The notes under the pieces are model-generated. The model did not search any database. It was not told the origin of the DNA and worked only from the letters and a program-made list of their open reading frames with translations. DNA of 15,354 bases, from assembly GCA_964550165.1 (NCBI GenBank), contig CAZJYC010000059.1:1-15354 (forward strand), given 5' to 3'. The translations under genes were made by a program, and so were the position numbers. This document shows positions 7,687-15,089 of the stretch, in pieces (the stretch's first letter is position 1; every line of letters starts with the position of its first letter). Source of the stretch: CAZJYC01 sp964550165. Its GTDB lineage: Bacteria; Acidobacteriota; Aminicenantia; Aminicenantales; Aminicenantaceae.

Positions 7687-8166
7687 TCAGGATTGCGGCC
7701 TGATTTTCCTCGCGTTCTCGACGTGCGTGGCCAGGATCCAGCCGTAATAAACCGTCAGCTCATCATTTTTTATCCGGCCGTATTTGACATGCTTCCACCG
7801 CCCCATCCAGCCATCGGACCTGAGGATGATAACAATTTTCCCCTGGCCGATGACATCCACGGCATGGATGACCATGTGCCAGGTCAGGTACCTGTGGAGA
7901 AAATAGAGCTGCCTTTTGAGCTCCAGATTGGGCTCGGTAAAGAATTCAGGCTCATCCAGGACCAATACCCCATCATCGTCGATGGCCCATCTTTCTCCGG
8001 CGGCAGCGTCTATGAATTTTTGTCTCTTGGGGGGAGTTGACTCCTGAGTGACTCGGGCCTGCGGAGCCGCCGTCAGCTGAGATTTTCCATTTTTTTGGCC
8101 TACGGTTAGAGGATAACTCATTGAAATAAATGAGATTAGGAAAAAGAGCGCTAAAAACTTTTTCAC
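7687..8166 (-). CDS. Small secreted protein of unknown function
   Basis: A frame of 159 codons from the GTG at 8166. The N-terminus VKKFLALFFLISFISMSYPL is a plausible Sec signal peptide, with possible cleavage near TVG-QK. The mature part is about 135 residues: a polar linker, then a compact domain rich in Trp and Tyr (GERWAIDDDGVLVLDEPEFF, LHRYLTWHMVIHAV, GKIVIILRSDGWMGRWKHVK, YYGWILATHVENAR). I do not recognise the family, and there are no cysteines, so no disulfides. A strong AAAGGAGGT sequence lies at 8181-8190, but 15 bases from the GTG, which is longer than ideal. An alternative GTG at 8199 has no Shine-Dalgarno sequence and would place polar residues before the signal peptide. No clear promoter was found in the 278 bp upstream, and that stretch shows no coding remnant. 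Confidence 0.75.
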   Translation of the reverse strand: MKKFLALFFLISFISMSYPLTVGQKNGKSQLTAAPQARVTQESTPPKRQKFIDAAAGERWAIDDDGVLVLDEPEFFTEPNLELKRQLYFLHRYLTWHMVIHAVDVIGQGKIVIILRSDGWMGRWKHVKYGRIKNDELTVYYGWILATHVENARKIRPQS

Positions 8167-8444
8167 TGGATGTCGGTTTAACCTCCTTTGGCTGGTCACG
8201 GCAAATCTTTGAGTATTGACCTGGATAATTTAGTCGTAAGTCCAGGGGCATTTTTTATTGAAAATTAAGACTCAGGAAAAGCAAGTTCCCTCAGCCCCAT
8301 CCAAGATGAGAACGCTACTCTGCCCTGCTTAATCTGAACCATCCTTGCCAGAAAAACTTCAGATAGAACCTTTTCCCTGCCCATTTCGTAATGATTTATT
8401 GAAGAGATGAGTAAAACCTTATTTTTTGATGGCCTCAGAGCGAG

Positions 8445-9551
8445 TTAAATAATTCCCAGAAGCAGGAAGACGACCAGCGTTACTCCGAGAGAAAACATCA
8501 CCGCGCCGGAAATCAGGCGCAGCTTGCGCAGCTTTTCAAGCCTCCAATTCTCCACCCGGGATGCACTGGTGAGGCCTAATCCCACCGCGAGCGTGATGAT
8601 GATGAAGGGCAGAACAAAGATGGCGTTGTAAAGGACGAGCAGCCAGACTCCCTTCATTTGAGTTGTTGAATCAGCCAGCATGCCGATGATGACGATGTAA
8701 GGTCCGGATGTGCAGGGCAGGAGAAAGAGGCTGGCCGCGAACCCGACGAGCGAGGCTCCCAAGACCGGTGTGATTCTGGATGTGCTGCGCTTTATGAACG
8801 GTTGCCAGCCTTCTGGCAGATTTTCGATGCTCAGCTGCCTTTTCCAGAAAAAGTCTTTCATATTCCAGAGGCCGATAAGGACAGCGAGCACAGAAACGAC
8901 AATGTAAGCGTAGCGTTGGATTCCAGAGCCCTGTACCGTTGTCAGGAGGCCCAGGCCTACCAGGAAGTAGGAAATGAATGAGGCTGCCGTGAATGAAAAG
9001 CCAGCCCCAAAAACAGCCATTTTTCTCCTCGAAGCCACAAGGATTGTGCCCAGCAGGATGATGAGGACAGCTCCGGCGCAGGGATTGAGAGCGCTGACCG
9101 CAGCCGCCCCGATGACAGCCGGCAGAGTTATTCTTGCTCTGAACTTTTCTCCCTTTTCTTCTTCTTCTTCAAGCCGGCTGAACGGAGAGGCGGCTTTTTG
9201 CCTCAAAGCGACCCTGACCGCTTCTTCGATCTGCCTGAGAGCGAGCCTGTTTTCCCCCTGCAGGGCTTTCTCGCCGATAAAGACAGCGGGCGTGCCTTTC
9301 TCAAGGATATCTTTTGCGCCGAAGGCTCTGGCCAGCTCGAGCATCAGATTGGCGCTGGCCGGGTCGTGGATTTCGTAGGCCTTTATTTCAACCGGGTAAT
9401 GGGGCCTGATGCGTTTCTCCAAGAAATCACCGATTCTGGCCGAATAGGGGCAGCCATTTTCGTAGAAAAAAATGAGTTCTGTACCAGAGACAGGTACGCT
9501 CAAAACGAGGAGAAAAAAAATAAAAAAAAGGCTCTGCGTGACTTTTGCCAT
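8445..9551 (-). CDS. CcdA/DsbD-like thiol-transport membrane protein with N-terminal thioredoxin-fold domain
   Basis: 368 residues. A signal/anchor segment (residues 6-22) leads into a thioredoxin/glutaredoxin-fold domain at about 25-115, with the active-site-like motif CPYS (C34-S37) and the cis-proline motif GTP (86-88). A Glu-rich linker (126-136) precedes a six-helix CcdA-like domain with the two hallmark cysteines, LNPC (C158) and LPCTSGPY (C280). CcdA/DsbD proteins carry electrons from cytoplasmic thioredoxin across the membrane to extracytoplasmic thiol proteins. The N-terminal domain would then be the periplasmic partner, fused in cis. It has one cysteine, not CXXC, so a classical dithiol relay is not possible in that domain; the protein has only these three cysteines. 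The gene starts 18 bases after the DUF1573-rhodanese gene ends, so the two are almost certainly co-transcribed. Confidence 0.88.
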   Translation of the reverse strand: MAKVTQSLFFIFFLLVLSVPVSGTELIFFYENGCPYSARIGDFLEKRIRPHYPVEIKAYEIHDPASANLMLELARAFGAKDILEKGTPAVFIGEKALQGENRLALRQIEEAVRVALRQKAASPFSRLEEEEEKGEKFRARITLPAVIGAAAVSALNPCAGAVLIILLGTILVASRRKMAVFGAGFSFTAASFISYFLVGLGLLTTVQGSGIQRYAYIVVSVLAVLIGLWNMKDFFWKRQLSIENLPEGWQPFIKRSTSRITPVLGASLVGFAASLFLLPCTSGPYIVIIGMLADSTTQMKGVWLLVLYNAIFVLPFIIITLAVGLGLTSASRVENWRLEKLRKLRLISGAVMFSLGVTLVVFLLLGII

Positions 9552-9569
9552 CGCTGTTCTTATCTCAGA

Positions 9570-10301
9570 TTAAAATTTTCCTGAGACGAGAAATTTCCTT
9601 CCCATCTGATTCTTCCACTCTTTCAGGCCGCCGACAAGGCTGATGAATTGGGAATATCCCTTTTCCCTTAACATTTTTGCCGCCTGGTCGCTTCTTGTGC
9701 CGTCCTCGCAGCAAAGGTAGATGATGAGCTCATCTGAAAAGCTTTTTGAAGCTGTGGAAACCCATTGGCCAATGTTTTCGTAGGGGACATTGATCGCTCC
9801 GAGGATGTGCTCCTGGACAAAGCTCTCCGGCGGACGGACATCCACCAGGACGAAAAAGTTATAAGTCAGTTCTCCTATGGGAGCCTGATAGGGCTCTAAA
9901 GGAAGGACCTTGCCCTTGACACTGAGTCTTAAAGGGCTCAGCCTGGCATTGTTGTAATGGATTTCGATCCGCTTGTCGACCGTGGCTCCCCCATACCCGA
10001 GACTCTCGAAGATAAAATCCAGCTCAAGCTTCTTTCCTGGAGCCAGAAAGCGGTTGCCGAGCGGCCTGGCCTCGACGCAGGCGGCGAAAGTGCGGATTTC
10101 CCGGATTTCGACCTCCTTGGAGCTTTTGTTGGCGATAATGAAGTTGACTCTGGCAATAGCGCCTTCCCTCACTGTGCCGAAGTCAAATATCGCTTTTTCC
10201 GCAGCCAATTCCTGGGCTTGGGCAAAAGATGTCAGGATAAAAATTAGGGATAGAGCTAACAGTTGAGCTTGCAGTATCAGAGAATAAGAAGATTTAGGCA
10301 T
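9570..10301 (-). CDS. DUF1573-rhodanese fusion, secreted
   Basis: 243 residues from the ATG at 10301, which has GGAAGGAGAAG just upstream; an in-frame TTG 27 bases earlier is not supported. A signal peptide (LLALSLIFILTSFAQAQ) is followed by a DUF1573 immunoglobulin-like domain at about 34-132, with 'FDFGTVREGAIARVNFIIAN' and 'FLAPGKKLELDFIF'. DUF1573 usually has a CGC motif; here it reads FAACVEA, keeping one cysteine (C75). A rhodanese domain fills about 140-243, with the entry motif LVDVRPPESF and HILGAINVPY, and the active loop CEDGTR, so C198 is the likely persulfide cysteine, preceded by C197. Rhodaneses move sulfane sulfur. Export plus linkage to a CcdA-like gene suggests an envelope thiol/persulfide function. 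This is inference, and no substrate is evident. No convincing promoter was found in the 168 bp upstream. Confidence 0.88.
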   Translation of the reverse strand: MPKSSYSLILQAQLLALSLIFILTSFAQAQELAAEKAIFDFGTVREGAIARVNFIIANKSSKEVEIREIRTFAACVEARPLGNRFLAPGKKLELDFIFESLGYGGATVDKRIEIHYNNARLSPLRLSVKGKVLPLEPYQAPIGELTYNFFVLVDVRPPESFVQEHILGAINVPYENIGQWVSTASKSFSDELIIYLCCEDGTRSDQAAKMLREKGYSQFISLVGGLKEWKNQMGRKFLVSGKF

Positions 10302-10469
10302 TCTTATCTTCTCCCTTCCGGCTCTCAATCTCTATTGGAACTTATGAATTTGAGCGTTCGTTTCCTCTCCTTCTCGGCTCTGCCCTGTTTTCGCCGGCGA
10401 TAGCCGTTTTATTTTTATCTACAGATGAGAGGCACTTCTGGAGAACCGGGCACAAAATCCGCGATTGAC

Positions 10470-12701
10470 TTAAAACGTAACCGTCCAGTTGATCGTGTGC
10501 AGACCTTCTTTGCCGGGAAAACCGGCGAATTTAACCTCAAGGATGCTATCAGCGATTTTATGGAAGAGGACCTCCACATCCGCATCGACCTTGGAGACTG
10601 TCATTCCAGCAGGAACATGGATGAAGACCGAGTAAGGCGCCTCGGCCACAGTTTCTGAGACGCCGCTCAGCGCTGATTTCGCGCGATCCCAGTCAAGCTT
10701 TTTGATGCTGACCGTTCCTGTGATGTGGCGCGACGTTGCCAGAAGCTGCGGTCTGTCCAGAACAGGCCTGACAATGTAGGCAGAGGTGCCATGGGCCGGG
10801 ATGGAAGATTCGATTTTATCTTTGACGATTCCTTTGAGCTTTTGATTCCAGAAATCAAAAATCAAATAGTCTCTGTCCGTGTCCAGCCCTAAATCCTCTC
10901 CCAGATCGATTGTCTTTGCTTCCTCTTTATCGCCCCAGTTGAAGACGGCCACGACATCGTAATCTCCGGATGCGGCGGTGACCTTGAGGTCTATGGCTCT
11001 CGGATATTCCCTGACCTGGGGACAGCACCAGACAACGCCGTTTCTTTTGTTGGACTGAATCTTGTAGGGATAAAGATCGATGGGGACGATGGGTGTGGTC
11101 GGGATGGTCTTCCGGTAAAGGTCCAGTCTTTTTTGAGGGAGCCTTCCCATGAAATCGCTGGCTATGTAAAGCTGCCCTGTCAAAGCGATCGCCGAGACGA
11201 TTGTCGTCGCTTCATCCAGGGTCAAAGGCGTCCGGACCATGACTGTGTCCGGGTCGCAGAACCAGGTGATGTTGTTGAGGTAATTGGCGCCGAAGAGGGA
11301 GTGGAAGTAGGTCTGCATCGACATGCCACCTTTTTTATCCGGGTACCAGACAGCCCTATCGTCGCCTCCGGTGCGGGAGCCGTCAAAGATGCCGAATCCG
11401 AGCCCGACCTCGTGCATGGCGCAGCCGTTGATGTAAACGTCATCGCCCAGAGTTTCCCGTAGAGCGTTCTGGGCATCCAGGTAAGCTTCCCGGCTTCCCA
11501 TGTTCGGATTGAAAGCCCTCTCCCTGTTTTTTTCGTAATAGTCCATCCACGTTCCCCAGCCGGCGTCTTTGAGGTAAGTGAGTCCCCATTCGTTTTTTAA
11601 AATCGTGAACATCGGCTTGAGATGCTTTTCAATCACTTCAGGATTGGTATAATCAAGCCTGACGACTGTGTCGTCGGCAGTGCAGCAGGCGCCGGATAGG
11701 TTTCCATCCTTATCGCGCAAATAAAAATGTTCTGGATATGTATCGGCCATTTCTGCCTTGGCGTAGTTCGAACCGTAAATGTTGACCCAGAGGCCTGGCT
11801 TCAGACCTTTGCTCTTGATGTACTCGAAGACCCATTTGCCGCCCCTAGGAAACGTGTTTTTGGTCCATTCCAGCCAGTTTGCATCCTCTCCTCTTGTGTA
11901 ACAGGCGTCGAGCTGGATGACTTCCATGCCGTAGTCTTTCAGATATCTGGCAATGGCATCGGTCTCAGTGACCATATCTCCTTCTGTGGTGCCCATGTAA
12001 TAGCAATACCAGCTGCACCAGCCCGCAGGCGCGGTCTTGAATCTCTGCGGTATGGGCTTGTAGTATTTGAGGCCGAGCACGTTGATGTAGTAATCTGGCG
12101 TAAGGAAGATTTCAGCGCCTTCGGCAACAGGAATGATGATATCCATCAGCTTCGGGTCGCCTGGATTTCGGATGAGGATGCTTTGTTCAGGAAACTGGAT
12201 CATGGTGTCTGTATTGCGGTCAAAAAGGCAATGGATGTCCTTGGCCGAGACGAAACCGAGAGAGGTGTACGTGATTCCGTTATCCTGACTCTCTACCCTG
12301 GCCGGGACCCTGTTTTCGGCTGCCGGCGCAATCCCTTGAAGAAAGCCGTTGTCCCCAGAACAGCTGATGTCGAGCTTTTCCAGGCCCGGTTCAAAACTCC
12401 AGGTGACATCCGATGGTTTCTTGGTGGATATGGTCAATGTGTCCTCATTCGATTTGACTTGCCATTCCGAAGGGAAGGAAAGACTCCCCTCCTCTCTCAA
12501 AGCCAGGCGGACTTCCCCTGCCAGAAGGCCCAGCTTTTCGTGGCTGATGGAGAGGGTTCCTTTTTTAGCGTCTGTTTCGATCGCCCAGCCGTCCTTTTTG
12601 AAGATGGAGACCGCAGGCTTACAGGCTGGAAGAAACAGAAGATAGAGCGCGGCCAAACATAAAATCGGCAGATGGATGATGAGCTTTAATCGGCCTTTCA
12701 T
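10470..12701 (-). CDS. GH36-like (clan GH-D) glycoside hydrolase, probable lipoprotein
   Basis: 743 residues from the ATG at 12701, chosen because AAGGAGGA lies five bases upstream; a start 51 bases further out would precede this RBS. The N-terminus ends in FLPAC (C27), a lipobox after a hydrophobic stretch, predicting lipid anchoring. An N-terminal beta-rich domain is followed by a TIM barrel with features of alpha-galactosidase-like enzymes: GWCSWYCYYMG, EVIQLDACY, GLWVN, then TYLKD (candidate nucleophile D379) and SRTGGDDRAVW (candidate acid/base D447 or D448). The C-terminal region is beta-sandwich-like ('AVFNWGD', 'YLIFDFWNQK'). The closest expectation is an alpha-galactosidase or raffinose-synthase-like retaining enzyme, but the substrate is uncertain. 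It would act at the membrane surface or in the periplasm. A promoter with a perfect -10 lies at 12764-12791. Confidence 0.9.
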   Translation of the reverse strand: MKGRLKLIIHLPILCLAALYLLFLPACKPAVSIFKKDGWAIETDAKKGTLSISHEKLGLLAGEVRLALREEGSLSFPSEWQVKSNEDTLTISTKKPSDVTWSFEPGLEKLDISCSGDNGFLQGIAPAAENRVPARVESQDNGITYTSLGFVSAKDIHCLFDRNTDTMIQFPEQSILIRNPGDPKLMDIIIPVAEGAEIFLTPDYYINVLGLKYYKPIPQRFKTAPAGWCSWYCYYMGTTEGDMVTETDAIARYLKDYGMEVIQLDACYTRGEDANWLEWTKNTFPRGGKWVFEYIKSKGLKPGLWVNIYGSNYAKAEMADTYPEHFYLRDKDGNLSGACCTADDTVVRLDYTNPEVIEKHLKPMFTILKNEWGLTYLKDAGWGTWMDYYEKNRERAFNPNMGSREAYLDAQNALRETLGDDVYINGCAMHEVGLGFGIFDGSRTGGDDRAVWYPDKKGGMSMQTYFHSLFGANYLNNITWFCDPDTVMVRTPLTLDEATTIVSAIALTGQLYIASDFMGRLPQKRLDLYRKTIPTTPIVPIDLYPYKIQSNKRNGVVWCCPQVREYPRAIDLKVTAASGDYDVVAVFNWGDKEEAKTIDLGEDLGLDTDRDYLIFDFWNQKLKGIVKDKIESSIPAHGTSAYIVRPVLDRPQLLATSRHITGTVSIKKLDWDRAKSALSGVSETVAEAPYSVFIHVPAGMTVSKVDADVEVLFHKIADSILEVKFAGFPGKEGLHTINWTVTF

Positions 12702-12763
12702 TTTATTCCTCCTTTTAGAGATGTTCATGAAAAGAAAAAGATTTTCGCCCATTTCTTAACAGA

Positions 12764-12791
12764 ATTATATTTCCCTTGCCCAAAAAAGCAA
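12764..12791 (-). promoter_or_regulatory. Promoter of the GH36-like gene
   Basis: The minus strand has TTGCTT (12786-12791), a 16-bp spacer, and a perfect TATAAT (12764-12769), 62 bases before the ATG. A short inverted repeat (CTTGC/GCAAG) overlaps the -35 and spacer and could be an operator. The box matches the one before the isomerase-like gene at 20 of 28 positions. Confidence 0.55.
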
Positions 12792-12885
12792 GCCCGCCGA
12801 TTTTGAACAATAACCCGCGATTTGTTTTATGGATTTTAATTTCCTTTGACTTTTTTTTAAAGAATACACCTCCAACGAAAAAGAG

Positions 12886-13080
12886 AACGGCCTGGGTTTC
12901 TTCACCACGCCGAATGGCCTGCGTTTTGAGGAGGCTGTTTTCAATGACGGCGAGCCGAGAACAGCCAATGAGATGCCCATAAGTTTCAGCTGGAACACAT
13001 TCTGGGATGTCGTAACTCAGCAGAACGATTTGGGCTGGTTTGCGGAGATGAGGATTCCCCTTTCCAGCCTCCGCTTTCAA
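12886..13080 (+). pseudogene. DUF5916 (CBM9-like) gene fragment
   Basis: A plus-strand frame of about 65 codons reads NGLGFFTTPNGLRFEEAVF, then NTFWDV, then GWFAEMRIPLSSLRFQ. This is the conserved core of the CBM9-like part of DUF5916 outer-membrane/carbohydrate-binding proteins, where 'NGW.aEirIPfs.LRF' is a hallmark. The upstream side runs into A/T-rich DNA with a stop at 12847, and no start or signal peptide is present. The downstream side loses the family pattern at 13080 and stops at 13099. Full-length members are several hundred residues, so this is a remnant truncated at both ends. It lies antisense to its neighbours and overlaps the last codons of the amidohydrolase gene. Confidence 0.8.
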
Positions 13081-14399
13081 TTTTTCAGGTTATGGACGTA
13101 AATGGCATTGTCTCTCATGATTTTCCTTGCCAAAAGGATGGCCTTCTCCTCATCGATGATTCTCTCCTCTATCAATCTGGCCAGAGCCCTGTAGATGGCA
13201 AGCCTTGAGTTCTCGGCCGCTATCCAGAAAAATACCGGTGTTCCCGCATCACTCCCAAACATCGGCTTCTCCGCAAGCCCATGGTACGAGAGCCACTGGT
13301 AGATGATTTCAGCCAATTCATGCTCATAGACCATCCAGTTGACCGCAGAAAATTCGACAAAAACATTTTTTTTCTCAAGGAGAGGTTTCAGCTTATCCCA
13401 GTAAGGGTACCCTGCATGAAGCATCACAAACCGGCTTTTCTTAAATTTCATATCCGAAAAAACGCTTTCTAAGTTCATGGGGCTGGAATCGAGATTCTTC
13501 AAAGTGGCTGTGGCGCCGAAGCCGGTATGAAAATGAACAGGAAGGTCTAATTCGCCTGCATTGAAGAAAATATAGCGGGCGATGAAATCCTGAAGTTTTT
13601 TGTATCTTGTCCAGGATAAAATCTTCTTCTCTTGAGCTTCGTCGAAAATCTCTCTGGCTTCCTCTTCTTCAACCCGATCGAACCATAGCGTCCTGATATA
13701 GGCGCTGGCCACCTTCAAGGCAGCAGCCCCTTTCTGCTTGTAATCACCGAGAACCGTGTCGAGAAATTCCAGGTAGGATTGCAGGCTTTGGGGCTTAGCC
13801 TTAAATTTTTGAGCCAGCTTTTTGTTCTCCTCAAAGTAGCGCAGAAGGGCATTTTTGAGCTCAGGGGTTATGGACTTCAAATCAGAGGGATCAAGAGGAT
13901 AGAGAAGGGAATCAACAAAGGGAACCCAGAGAACCCTGCTCTGGTCAAGGTCTTTTTTAGGAAGATTGGAGTTGGCCAGAATCTTGTCAATCCCGCAGGC
14001 ATCGAGGGCCCTGTTGAAGGATTTCTTGTTGCCAGCTTCCCAGAATCTCAACGACAATTTCTCAAGCTCTGGAATATCTTCGTCCGTAACATCCCTTTTC
14101 CTGTAGCCGTAAATGGCCTGGAGGGCTCCGGCCTGAAGCGAGTCGACCAATGCAATCCTGTCCTTTTTTATGGGCCAGAAAGGCCAGCTTATGTAGGGCT
14201 GCAAATCAGGATACCTGTCTCTTCCGTGATATTTCATATGGCCAGGAAGAGGGTGGCAATGGACGTCGACAAAAAGAGTTCTTTGGATGAATTCGTGCAA
14301 CTTTGGATATTCGATTGATTTTTCATTTTCAATCGGTAAAGCCGAGCTGATAAGTAAAAGACAAACCATGGATAAGATAGCTTTGAAAGATATCCTCAT
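13077..14399 (-). CDS. Exported amidohydrolase, FluG-like (Amidohydro_2)
   Basis: 440 residues with an N-terminal signal peptide (FKAILSMVCLLLISSALPIE). The domain is an amidohydrolase-superfamily TIM barrel. The first strand carries VDVHCHPLPGH with H47 and H49 as metal ligands; later motifs are VHFHTGFG (H289, H291), LHAGYP (H328) and FGSDAG (D384). The region around 'FWEAGNKKSFNRALDACGIDKIL' resembles the part before the second strand in fungal FluG/bacterial amidohydrolase-2 proteins. Members hydrolyse, decarboxylate or hydrate a range of substrates; the specific one cannot be deduced. Export is uncommon for this family. The ATG is preceded by AAAGGAG eight bases away. The last codon and stop overlap the DUF5916 fragment on the other strand. 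It lies 131 bp downstream of the PPC gene, with no clear promoter of its own, so read-through from that gene is possible. Confidence 0.88.
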   Translation of the reverse strand: MRISFKAILSMVCLLLISSALPIENEKSIEYPKLHEFIQRTLFVDVHCHPLPGHMKYHGRDRYPDLQPYISWPFWPIKKDRIALVDSLQAGALQAIYGYRKRDVTDEDIPELEKLSLRFWEAGNKKSFNRALDACGIDKILANSNLPKKDLDQSRVLWVPFVDSLLYPLDPSDLKSITPELKNALLRYFEENKKLAQKFKAKPQSLQSYLEFLDTVLGDYKQKGAAALKVASAYIRTLWFDRVEEEEAREIFDEAQEKKILSWTRYKKLQDFIARYIFFNAGELDLPVHFHTGFGATATLKNLDSSPMNLESVFSDMKFKKSRFVMLHAGYPYWDKLKPLLEKKNVFVEFSAVNWMVYEHELAEIIYQWLSYHGLAEKPMFGSDAGTPVFFWIAAENSRLAIYRALARLIEERIIDEEKAILLARKIMRDNAIYVHNLKN

Positions 14400-14530
14400 T
14401 CGTTAATCTCCTTTTAAACTTGAACCTTTAGGGCTTCTAGAGTTCTTAAATAAAAATTGCGCATCTCTTCCCTGATTCTGCAAACTTCCTAACGCTCTGG
14501 CACGCGGCCTGCTTTTTGACTTATTTGCAG

Positions 14531-14950
14531 CTAAATATCAAGCAGGTTCAGCCCGGTTTTTTCGTCTTTTTTCCTGCTAAGGGCCGCATCCAGCTTCGTT
14601 AGATAAATTTCGCAAGTTGCTCCGACTGTGCCTTCCTTGAGATGGCCGCTCCAGGAACGGAATTCGCTGTCTCCGACAACGATATGGGCATGGATATAGC
14701 TCTTGCCATCTAAGGTTGAAACATTGCCGTGGAGAGAAACGATCTCATACTGACCCGACAATGTCTTTGAGGAATATTCTCGAGTCACAAGATTGAAATG
14801 TGCCAGCTCAAGTTCGCTCAAAGCTCCAAGGCCGCTGAAATATCCTGCTTTTATGTCCTCTTTTTCACAGAGCTCAAGCAATTTTTCGACGGCCTTCTCG
14901 CCCTTTTCTAGCCTTATGGCATAAACCGATTCAATTTTTTTGTATCTCAT
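14531..14950 (-). CDS. PPC/DUF296 domain protein
   Basis: 139 residues, the usual size of stand-alone prokaryotic PPC (plants and prokaryotes conserved) proteins. The family signatures are present: AGYFSGLGALSELELAHF, YEIVSLHGNVS, SYIHAHIVVGD, and SGHLKEGTVGATCEIYL. Conserved histidines H51, H87, H89 and H103 match the residues that can form a metal site in archaeal and bacterial structures. In plants the domain is part of AT-hook DNA-binding proteins; the bacterial role is not established. No AT-hook, signal peptide or membrane segment is seen, so the protein is cytoplasmic. A strong promoter at 14976-15004 would give a leader of only about 20 nt. The Shine-Dalgarno sequence is weak (GGAA). 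It is the most upstream gene of the minus-strand run. Confidence 0.92.
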   Translation of the reverse strand: MRYKKIESVYAIRLEKGEKAVEKLLELCEKEDIKAGYFSGLGALSELELAHFNLVTREYSSKTLSGQYEIVSLHGNVSTLDGKSYIHAHIVVGDSEFRSWSGHLKEGTVGATCEIYLTKLDAALSRKKDEKTGLNLLDI

Positions 14951-14975
14951 CTTTCAATTCCAGACGTTTTTTTTG

Positions 14976-15004
14976 CTTATACCACACAGAGATAAAAGGA
15001 TCAA
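14976..15004 (-). promoter_or_regulatory. Promoter of the PPC/DUF296 gene
   Basis: The minus strand has TTGATC (14999-15004), exactly 17 bp, then TATAAG (14976-14981) with a TGG extension directly before the -10. The -35 matches consensus at four of six positions and the -10 at five of six. Transcription should start near 14969. Confidence 0.65.
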
Positions 15005-15089
15005 TTGGCACTGAAAGATTGAGAATCATTCCTTGGAGATAAAAGCAACAATCGCTCAGATTGTCCAGTCCAAATCAGATAAAAATCAA

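Noticed and set aside
7973..8251. A 92-codon minus-strand open frame
   Set aside because: Overlaps the secreted small-protein gene in another frame, with no signal peptide; the real gene's RBS lies within it.
11727..12662. A 311-codon plus-strand open frame
   Set aside because: Antisense to the GH36-like gene, whose motifs, lipobox, RBS and promoter are clear. The opposing frame has no recognisable domain.
13779..14318. A 179-codon plus-strand open frame
   Set aside because: Antisense to the amidohydrolase, with no domain or RBS support.
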